Shown here: positions 58,355 to 64,000 of the stretch, one piece after another
Layout: each line of letters starts with the position of its first letter
Numbering within the stretch: position 1 is the stretch's first letter
NCBI RefSeq assembly: GCF_017833255.1
Contig: NZ_JAFIBU010000001.1
Coordinates: 930,001 to 994,000 of the forward strand
Direction: 5' to 3'
Source of the DNA: Paenibacillus sp. PvR098
GTDB taxonomy: Bacteria > Bacillota > Bacilli > Paenibacillales > NBRC-103111
DNA: 64,000 nucleotides
Position numbers and translations under genes: made by a program
The notes under the pieces: generated by a model
Told to the model about the DNA's origin: nothing
The model's database searches: none
Seen by the model: the letters and a program-made list of their open reading frames with translations, nothing else

Positions 58355-58380
58355 ACCCATGAGCGTTCACGCTCATGGGT
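58355..58380 (-). terminator. Terminator of the small Cys-rich protein gene
   Basis: ACCCATGAGCG and CGCTCATGGGT form a perfect 11-bp stem with a 4-base loop; on the minus strand TTTTTGTG follows. Confidence 0.75.
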
Positions 58381-58444
58381 TATGTAGTCCGGTTATAAGT
58401 TATGCGGATACTGCCGCAAACGGTCTGCGGACGGCAGGAAGAGC

Positions 58445-58714
58445 TTATGGCGTACCTGTCAAATTCAGAGCTTGCGAGGAAATGTCCTCTTTAAAGCGCG
58501 TCATGCAGTTGCACAGAAAATCTTTACGGCAAATTGGGCATGGCTCTTTAAGCAGCCGGTTGATATGAGTAGCCTTCGCGCCCCCGGATGCGTCTTGCTC
58601 ATAGATAAGACGGCAAACCGTCCGGTCCTTGAGCTGTGCTACGACTTCAAACAACCCGTTCTTCGAATTGTGACTGACGATTTTGGCATCGACGACTTGA
58701 GGATTATATGCCAT
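58445..58714 (-). CDS. Small cysteine-containing hypothetical protein (89 residues)
   Basis: Starts MAYNPQVVDAKIVSHNSKNG, reads like a small beta-rich protein (FEVVAQLKDRTVCRLIYEQD) and has a C-terminal CPICRKDFLCNC cluster that could bind zinc. The ATG at 58714 follows AAGAGGTG by seven bases. A terminator lies about 65 bases after the stop. Family not recognised. Confidence 0.7.
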   Translation of the reverse strand: MAYNPQVVDAKIVSHNSKNGLFEVVAQLKDRTVCRLIYEQDASGGAKATHINRLLKEPCPICRKDFLCNCMTRFKEDISSQALNLTGTP

Positions 58715-58832
58715 CTTCAGCACCTCTTTCCTTTATGTATTAAAGCGCAATCCGTTTGCAATATGAATAATATCGTTTTTTAACCGTCTGCGTCAAGCAA
58801 CCGGGACTCTTCGCGCATCGTACAACACAACA

Positions 58833-60008
58833 TTAATATTCAATACGAAGGCTAGTTGCCGATTCCTTTGCCTGCTTCCGCGCTTGTTCTACAGTGTCTG
58901 CCGAGCTGAGCGCCACGGCCATGCGGCGGCCTTGCTTCGTCTCAGGCTTCCCGAATACGCGTACTTGCGAGTTCGGGACCGCAAGTGCTTCCTCAAGACC
59001 TCCGATCCGGAATGTGTTAGCTTCCCTGTCGGCCTTCAAGGTGTAGGATGCCCCAGGCGTCAGCAGACGAATCGTCGGGATCGGAAACCCGAGAATCGCT
59101 CGTACATGCAGCGCAAACTCAGACAGATCCTGTGTTACCATGGTAACCATACCCGTATCATGAGGACGCGGGCTCACCTCACTAAAATAGACACGATCCG
59201 TTGCCAGGAACAGCTCTACGCCATAAATACCGGCTCCACCCAAAGCATCGGTAATCGCCTTAGCGATATGCTCCGCTTCTTGAATCTGCGCCATGCTCAT
59301 TGCATGCGGTTGCCAGGATTCGATATAATCGCCGTCCTTTTGAATATGCCCAATTGGCGCACAGTAGGTCGTACCGGATACGGAGCGGACAGTGAGCAAC
59401 GTGATCTCCGAATCAAAATGGATGAATTCCTCTACGATAACACGGGTTTTTTTGGCACGGCCCCCTTCCATGGCCGCATTCCAGGATGATTCTACGTCTT
59501 CAGGAGTACGGCATACACTCTGGCCTTTCCCAGATGAGCTCATGATCGGTTTAATCACGCAAGGAGTTCCGATTTGAGCCACTGCAGCGCGAAGCTCGTC
59601 CAAGCTGTCGGCAAAGGCAAATTTCGCCGTAGGCAGGCCAAGCTGCTCCGCTGCAAGTCTGCGGATACCTTCGCGGTCCATCGTGAGCCTGGCCGCCGTT
59701 GCCGTCGGCACGACCCGGTACCCTTCCCGTTCCAAATCCACAAGCGTCGGGGTCGCGATAGCCTCGATTTCCGGAACGATCAAGTCCGGCTTCTCCTGTT
59801 CAATCAACCGGCGAAGCTCATCTCCGTCCAGCATATTAATAACATGAGACCGATGCGCAACCTGCATGGCTGGAGCGCCCGCATATCGATCTACGGCAAT
59901 CGTCTCCACACCGAGCCGCTGCGCTTCAATTACAACCTCTTTACCGAGCTCGCCCGAACCGAGCAGCATTATTTTTTTCGCTTGTTCAGATAGTGGTGCA
60001 CCATACAT
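58833..60008 (-). CDS. purT: Formate-dependent GAR transformylase (phosphoribosylglycinamide formyltransferase 2)
   Basis: 391 residues of the ATP-grasp superfamily: [121 protein letters not shown]. PurT adds formate to GAR in purine synthesis, independent of folate. Length and motifs are typical. It stands apart from the pur operon; no PurR box was found in front. Confidence 0.96.
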   Translation of the reverse strand: MYGAPLSEQAKKIMLLGSGELGKEVVIEAQRLGVETIAVDRYAGAPAMQVAHRSHVINMLDGDELRRLIEQEKPDLIVPEIEAIATPTLVDLEREGYRVVPTATAARLTMDREGIRRLAAEQLGLPTAKFAFADSLDELRAAVAQIGTPCVIKPIMSSSGKGQSVCRTPEDVESSWNAAMEGGRAKKTRVIVEEFIHFDSEITLLTVRSVSGTTYCAPIGHIQKDGDYIESWQPHAMSMAQIQEAEHIAKAITDALGGAGIYGVELFLATDRVYFSEVSPRPHDTGMVTMVTQDLSEFALHVRAILGFPIPTIRLLTPGASYTLKADREANTFRIGGLEEALAVPNSQVRVFGKPETKQGRRMAVALSSADTVEQARKQAKESATSLRIEY

Positions 60009-60122
60009 GTAAAAGTTCCCCCCAAAATCTAATCATTTTTTCGCCTAACGCTGTTATACTGTACTTGGAAGGATTTTTCAAGAAATTTTTAGAAAAATAA
60101 GAGTTGAATTATATTTTAATCG

Positions 60123-60154
60123 ACTTACAATTGTCAAGTTAATTATGTTAAAAT
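60123..60154 (+). promoter_or_regulatory. Promoter with palindromic operator for hxlR gene
   Basis: TTACAA (60125-60130), 18 bases, TAAAAT (60149-60154). The -35 is embedded in ACTTACAATTGTCAAGT (60123-60139), an imperfect palindrome that the HxlR-type product could bind. Confidence 0.5.
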
Positions 60155-60177
60155 AGAATGAAGAAGAGGTGAAGAGC

Positions 60178-60513
60178 ATGACAAATCAATCTCAACCTTT
60201 ATATTCCAAGCAGCAGCTTTGTCCTAAATTTGAAGCCGCTTTTGAGATTCTCGGCAAGCGCTGGAGCGGACTTATTATCCGCGCACTGCTCGAAGGTCCT
60301 TGCCGGTTCAAGGATATATCCGAGATGATCCCAGGTATGAGCGACCGGATGCTTGCAGAACGGTTTAAAGAGCTGGAGGCCGCGGGCCTGATCAGTCGGC
60401 ATGTGTACCCGGAGACACCAGTGAGGATCGAGTACCAGCTGACGGACAAGGGAAAAGCATTGGAGCAGGTTATGGACGCCGTACAAAAATGGGGGGAAAC
60501 GTGGGTCACCTAA
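60178..60513 (+). CDS. HxlR-family regulator
   Basis: 111 residues: CPKFEAAFEILGKRWSGLIIRALLEGPCRFKDISEMIPGMSDRML is the HxlR winged-helix signature, including the N-terminal Cys of CP that senses redox or electrophile stress in relatives such as HypR and YodB. The ATG at 60178 after AAGAGG is preferred to the GTG at 60169. Divergent from purT; no partner gene is obvious, so autoregulation is the only prediction. Confidence 0.9.
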   Translation: MTNQSQPLYSKQQLCPKFEAAFEILGKRWSGLIIRALLEGPCRFKDISEMIPGMSDRMLAERFKELEAAGLISRHVYPETPVRIEYQLTDKGKALEQVMDAVQKWGETWVT

Positions 60514-60545
60514 CCCGCGTTTCTGAACCTTAATTTAAGGCTGAG

Positions 60546-60767
60546 TTAATCGCAGTGGACAGGCTCTGCTATTGAACTTACCGGATAGAAGAACATGCGC
60601 TGTCCGCACTGCGGACATTTCATTTTTACATCAAGTTCATTCAAACCATTCATAAACATAGAAAATGAAAAAGACGATTCATGGTTGATCGTCTGAATAA
60701 TATCTCTATGATAAACATAATCGCAGCCCGAAGTGCTGCAGCAGGACCGAACTTTATAGCTGTTCAT
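60546..60767 (-). CDS. Small zinc-ribbon-like protein (73 residues)
   Basis: MNSYKVRSCCSTSGCDYVYHRD at the start and MKCPQCGQRMFFYPV in the second half: two cysteine pairs suggest a zinc ribbon. GGAAGGA lies 12 bases before the ATG, farther than usual, and alternative TTG starts exist upstream. The family is not recognised; resembles small cysteine-rich proteins of spore formers. Confidence 0.55.
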   Translation of the reverse strand: MNSYKVRSCCSTSGCDYVYHRDIIQTINHESSFSFSMFMNGLNELDVKMKCPQCGQRMFFYPVSSIAEPVHCD

Positions 60768-60900
60768 TATATGGCACAATCCTTCCAAGAAAGAGTAATC
60801 GATCTCTATACAGAGTACGATACTCTACTTGTTATTCCCTATGACAGGAATTTTATGTGCCTGAAGGAAAATTTATCTCAAATTAAGCAAGCCGTTCGTT

Positions 60901-61065
60901 CTAGGCTGACCGTCCGGAAGATTTCCTCATTGTCAGCAGTATGAGCTCATCGAGCTCCATACTTTTTTGAACAACGCGAGGATCAGTCAATGAACAACCC
61001 TGCCCCGTGACCAGTGCGTTCAAATCATCAATGCAGCAACGAATTCGACGTTCAATTATCGCGTT
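60901..61065 (-). CDS. Spo0E-like aspartyl-phosphate phosphatase
   Basis: 54 residues: two helices with the family signature SLTDPRVVQKSMELDELI (the S-D-V-S-LD-I pattern of Spo0E, YisI and YnzD). These small proteins dephosphorylate Spo0A~P and delay sporulation. The ATG at 61065 with AGGA five bases before fits the usual length of 50-60 residues; a longer frame to 61128 is possible. Confidence 0.8.
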   Translation of the reverse strand, partial: NAIIERRIRCCIDDLNALVTGQGCSLTDPRVVQKSMELDELILLTMRKSSGRSA

Positions 61066-61244
61066 CATCAGTATCCTGCACACCTCCTGTTTGCAGTTGA
61101 CAAAGGTTATTATATGTATAATTTCCATTAAATGCTACCTATCATTACCCCTGCTTAGTACGGTAGAAACAGGTTGCACGCGGTACTTTGCATTATTATT
61201 ATAAGGGACAATGGTTAAAAAAGTTTTAATCAATTATGGAATAT

Positions 61245-61263
61245 TTGTTAATTTTTCTAACAA
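61245..61263 (+). promoter_or_regulatory. Inverted repeat in front of the response regulator
   Basis: TTGTTA and TAACAA are perfect 6-base arms with a 7-base spacer, about 30 bases before the regulator start. The left arm may double as a -35 element. It could be the regulator's own binding site. Confidence 0.35.
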
Positions 61264-61293
61264 TGTCTTAATAAATTAATTGAGGTGGCATTC

Positions 61294-61992
61294 ATGCCTA
61301 AAATATTGCTGGTCGAAGATGATCAAACGATTGCTGATATGATATCCATTTATATGGGGGAAGAAGATCACGCCGTTTTCCGTTCAGCGGATGGATTCCA
61401 GGCCAAACAAATGTTCTTGGAACATTCACCCGATGTTGTGATTCTTGATTTGATGCTGCCCGATATGAACGGCATCGAGCTCTGCAAGCATTTCCGGTCC
61501 TTTTCCAGCGTACCGATTATGATTGTCTCCGCCAAAAGTGAAGTAACCGAACGCGTTAATGCCCTCATGATTGGCGCGGACGATTATTTGTGCAAGCCTT
61601 TCAGTATGCGCGAACTGGCTGCACGGACAACAGCTCTGTTAAGACGCTCATCCATCAATAAAACCGTTCAAACCACAGTATCCGATTCTCAGTCTTCCGA
61701 TACTCAGGATATGCTTCTCGACCTGGAAAAGCGCAGCATTTACCTGATGGGTATTCCTGTAGAAACAACGTATTCCGAGTTCGAGATTATGAAACATTTT
61801 TGGCTGCATCCTGGTAAAGTGTTTTCCCGCGAAGAGCTCTTGAATAACATTCGCGGCATCGACTCCTTCGTTACCGAACGTTCCGTAGACGTGCATGTCA
61901 CCAACTTGAGAAAAAAACTGGAGACCGATCCCAAGAAGCCAAAATATATCAAAACCGTTTGGGGCGTCGGTTATAAATTTGAACCTAAATAA
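61294..61992 (+). CDS. OmpR/PhoB-family response regulator, orphan
   Basis: 232 residues. Receiver domain 1-120: ILLVEDDQTIADMISIYM, phospho-acceptor Asp in VVILDLMLPDMNG (about 52), switch Ser in MIVSAKS and Lys in DDYLCKPFSMREL. C-terminal winged helix: TTYSEFEIMKHFWLHPGKVFSREELLNNIRG and ERSVDVHVTNLRKKLE. No kinase gene follows; a terminator does. The ATG at 61294 after GAGGTGG is preferred to the GTG at 61285. Confidence 0.93.
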   Translation: MPKILLVEDDQTIADMISIYMGEEDHAVFRSADGFQAKQMFLEHSPDVVILDLMLPDMNGIELCKHFRSFSSVPIMIVSAKSEVTERVNALMIGADDYLCKPFSMRELAARTTALLRRSSINKTVQTTVSDSQSSDTQDMLLDLEKRSIYLMGIPVETTYSEFEIMKHFWLHPGKVFSREELLNNIRGIDSFVTERSVDVHVTNLRKKLETDPKKPKYIKTVWGVGYKFEPK

Positions 61993-62035
61993 AAAACTCC
62001 TGCAACCAAGCTTTACCGCCGTTGCAGGAGTTTTT
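61992..62035. terminator. Bidirectional terminator after the response regulator
   Basis: AAAAACTCCTGCAAC (61992-62006) pairs perfectly with GTTGCAGGAGTTTTT (62021-62035), between convergent genes. Confidence 0.85.
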
Positions 62036-62036
62036 C

Positions 62037-62774
62037 TCATTTCCTAGTATTCGTATCATCTGGAAATACGTATTGAATCATGGTGTTAAACTCGTTCATG
62101 TAGTCCGTAAAGGTGCCTCGTTCTTGTTCCTCTTTGGCGTAAAGTCTTACTCGCTGCACAAAATTCGGATTGGCCGACACGTACACCTGCTCAATATTTG
62201 TCGGCGCATGCTGCAGCACCAGCTTGCGGATTTCATCCGCCAGGCTTGTCGATAAGCCACCGCTCTCCGTCCAAGAGTACTGATTCGGACCTTGTTCGGA
62301 AGCAAATATGCCTACACCGCCAGTAGGCGCAACCCGAAATTTCATCATATCGGGTGAAGCTTCAGTATCCGGATTGTGGCCTTCCATCACGACTGCCACA
62401 TAACCGTTCACTTCGGTAAGCAGCACCTGGGCTTCTTGAATTCCAGGAAGCTGCTTCACCTTTTCAGCTATTTGCGGATCAAAACCCGCTGTATTCGCCA
62501 AATGCGGGTTAGTCATGTCCAGCTGCTTACGTCCGCTGTACTCTGTTCCCTTGCGGTTCTGCTGCTCATTTACCCAGCGCTCTTTCACGCCGAGGGACGG
62601 GTCCTCGTTGTTGCGCGAATCCCGGTCGAAGAGCGCCTGCTGACGGTAATCCTCCATGCCGCCTCCGGGTCGGCTGGCCTCTGGCTTGTTACCTGCGCAT
62701 GCACCGAGAAGCAGTAAGCAGACTGCCGCGGAAAAAAGGAATAATATTCGTTTCCAGTTTCTTCTTCTATTCAT
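62037..62774 (-). CDS. YhcN/YlaJ-family sporulation lipoprotein
   Basis: 245 residues. Basic N-terminus and lipoprotein signal with LLLLGACAGN, polar region to about 100, then the YhcN/YlaJ domain: DPQIAEKVKQLPGIQEAQVLLTEVNGYVAVVMEG, SLADEIRKLVLQHAPTNIEQVYVSANPNFVQRV. Members are found in the inner spore membrane and affect spore outgrowth. The start at 62774 (MNRRRNWKR) is the most likely of several. Confidence 0.85.
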   Translation of the reverse strand: MNRRRNWKRILFLFSAAVCLLLLGACAGNKPEASRPGGGMEDYRQQALFDRDSRNNEDPSLGVKERWVNEQQNRKGTEYSGRKQLDMTNPHLANTAGFDPQIAEKVKQLPGIQEAQVLLTEVNGYVAVVMEGHNPDTEASPDMMKFRVAPTGGVGIFASEQGPNQYSWTESGGLSTSLADEIRKLVLQHAPTNIEQVYVSANPNFVQRVRLYAKEEQERGTFTDYMNEFNTMIQYVFPDDTNTRK

Positions 62775-62850
62775 CCTTCGATCGTCCCTCCTGTTGCTTA
62801 CCTTGATCGACTCACGTTTAGGATGAATCACTGTCAGGAAAATATGCGCA

Positions 62851-63351
62851 TTATTCCTTATTTTCTCCGTCCTCTTTATTCAGCTTGTCCAAAAGCTCAC
62901 GCACTCTTTCCTCCGACAGATCCCCGGCTTGTTTGAATTTTGCTAGCTGTTCCGCGATTTCGAGCCCCAAGGCCTCGTGCTCAGCTACTTCCGCCGCATA
63001 AGATGGGTCGAACCACACATAATCACCCTCTGGTCCGTTCCGCAAAAAAGCTTTTCCCCAATGCTCGGGATAATCGTACGGTTCCTCTCCAAAGAGCAGA
63101 CCGAGCACTTCGTCGCTGTTGAGGGGCATCAACTGATGGTACACTTCCTCCTGACCCGACTCCGGGCCTACCGCTTTGAAATTCCGGTGCATATAAGCAT
63201 AATGAAGATAATGTTCGCCAGTTTCTTTATCTTTAGAGATTTCATACATTTCATGCTCGAGTTCTTTTAAGGCACGGACGGTTTCCAACCGTTCTCCAAG
63301 CATTTCGGAAGGAATACGTTTCCACTCCGTCCAAGATCCGGCCAATGTCAT
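62851..63351 (-). CDS. Hypothetical protein (166 residues)
   Basis: Starts MTLAGSWTEWKRIPSEMLGERLETVR; acidic, Tyr- and Glu-rich, with HYLHYAYMHRNFKAVGPESG, EPYDYPEHWGKAFLRNGPEGDYVWFDPSYAAEV and a helical acidic tail. No signal peptide or membrane segment. It lies 21 bases after the TRIC gene end and may be its operon partner. Family not recognised. Confidence 0.75.
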   Translation of the reverse strand: MTLAGSWTEWKRIPSEMLGERLETVRALKELEHEMYEISKDKETGEHYLHYAYMHRNFKAVGPESGQEEVYHQLMPLNSDEVLGLLFGEEPYDYPEHWGKAFLRNGPEGDYVWFDPSYAAEVAEHEALGLEIAEQLAKFKQAGDLSEERVRELLDKLNKEDGENKE

Positions 63352-63372
63352 ATGATCAGGCTCCTTCCATAT

Positions 63373-64000
63373 TTATTTCTTTTCTCCATAACGCTCCGCT
63401 TGGAGTGTTAGCGTGCGCCGGGGCAGCCGCCACTTGAATGTCACCGAAAGCATACGTAACGTGACGACGATCACGAATAGAAACAGCAGCGACCAAGAGC
63501 CCTGAAACCAGCCAAGCCCGATCAGAAGACCGGCTAGCATGCCCCAAACGGCATAGATTTCATCTCTCAGCACCAGCGGCTTCCTTCCTGCAAGCACATC
63601 GCGAATGATACCTCCTCCAATTCCAGTCAACATAGCGGCCACAATAACGGCGCTGAGAGGAACATTCATTTGCGTTGCGTACAAGGCGCCTTGAATGGAA
63701 AATGCGGATAATCCGATGGCATCGAACAACGACTCCCATGTTTTCCAACGGCGAATCCAGCTCACGGGTACAATAAAAACAAGAAAGGCGGCAAATAACG
63801 CTATTTTCAAAAAGAAACCTTGGTTCCACAATGTGGTGACCGGAATTCCGATCAGCACATTGCGGACGACCCCGCCCCCGAATGCGGTCACGAAGGCGAG
63901 AACGAACACGCCGAGAATATCGTATTCTTCTTCCATGGCAACAACCGCGCCTGAAATCGCGAACGCGATCGTACCGATGATGCTAAAAATTTGTAAATTC
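63373..64000 (-). CDS. TRIC/UPF0126-family cation channel, 5' end outside window
   Basis: The frame is open to base 64000; upstream of the internal ATG at 63936 it reads IFSIIGTIAFAISGAVVAMEEEYDILGV, the true first membrane span of UPF0126 proteins, so the start lies beyond the window. Two repeats of three spans each with GGGVVRNVLIG and GGGIIRDVLAGRKPLVL, the glycine-rich kinks of trimeric intracellular cation channels. Bacterial members pass monovalent cations. C-terminal tail basic. Confidence 0.9.
   Translation of the reverse strand, partial: NLQIFSIIGTIAFAISGAVVAMEEEYDILGVFVLAFVTAFGGGVVRNVLIGIPVTTLWNQGFFLKIALFAAFLVFIVPVSWIRRWKTWESLFDAIGLSAFSIQGALYATQMNVPLSAVIVAAMLTGIGGGIIRDVLAGRKPLVLRDEIYAVWGMLAGLLIGLGWFQGSWSLLFLFVIVVTLRMLSVTFKWRLPRRTLTLQAERYGEKK

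Noticed and set aside
60009-60122. Possible PurR box or purine riboswitch before purT
   Set aside because: No CGAA-type PurBox pair and no purine riboswitch core could be found.
60681-60944. 87-codon plus-strand frame between hxlR and the Spo0E-like gene
   Set aside because: No ribosome site, antisense to the zinc-ribbon-like gene, no family pattern.
1-64000. CRISPR arrays, tRNA, rRNA, phage gene blocks
   Set aside because: No regularly spaced repeats, no cloverleaf with CCA-type acceptor and no structural phage genes were seen on either strand by eye.

Overview
The window looks like chromosome of an endospore-forming Firmicute, most likely Paenibacillus or a close relative. This is an inference from gene content: a gerA/gerC/gerB germinant-receptor operon, a YhcN/YlaJ spore lipoprotein, a Spo0E-like phosphatase, bacillithiol-associated YtxJ, CBO0543 and DUF3900 families, and copper-amine-oxidase-N-like domains appended to secreted proteins. 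No rRNA, tRNA, CRISPR array or prophage was seen. Both edges cut genes: a VWA-domain protein at the left and a TRIC/UPF0126 channel at the right.

Layout. 1-5.9 kb: VWA gene, a type I toxin-antitoxin locus of the holin-like toxin type, DUF3900, DUF421, two tandem CBO0543-like membrane proteins, a remnant of an HD-GYP gene and exoA. 5.9-16.1 kb: one minus-strand catabolic operon, transcribed prpF, prpD-like, prpB-like, tctC, tctB, tctA, acnA, gntR. A GTATAC-type operator and a near-perfect CcpA cre site lie at its head. It would import a tricarboxylate and break it down by isomerase, hydratase and lyase steps; no methylcitrate synthase is present, so the substrate is probably taken up from outside. 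The prpF frame has no ordinary start codon and seems to begin at ATA. 16.2-20.9 kb: a 49-residue basic protein, YitT, and a complete biotin ECF transporter (bioY, divergent from ecfA and an ecfA-ecfT fusion, with a BirA box between them) plus DUF1284.

20.9-33 kb holds metabolic and regulatory singletons: luciferase-like monooxygenase, FAD oxidoreductase with a C-terminal stalk-like domain, a MarR/ring-cleaving-dioxygenase pair with a clear promoter and operator, aldo/keto reductase, a KinB-like histidine kinase, YeiB/DUF418 and TVP38. 33-38.5 kb: germinant-receptor operon in order A-C-D-B and a membrane-anchored metallophosphoesterase. 38.8-42 kb: a secreted phosphodiester glycosidase whose terminator loop was split by an IS1182-type element (1623 bp, 6-bp target duplication, transposase broken by several indels). 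42-45.2 kb: kdgT, a larA-family racemase and a YpsA-like gene in one operon with a cre site.

45.3-64 kb: a gene remnant, Cu/Zn superoxide dismutase, a methyltransferase/nitrilase/GNAT operon, a locus with deletion scars (truncated aldo/keto reductase fused into a WYL regulator remnant, beside a Gfo/Idh/MocA enzyme and a short AraC regulator), topB, a TIGR01777 epimerase, MarR, an esterase, ytxJ, a YfcE-like phosphodiesterase, purT, HxlR, a Spo0E-like protein, an orphan OmpR-type regulator and a spore lipoprotein. Gene remnants are frequent. All family assignments come from reading the sequence and were not database-checked.
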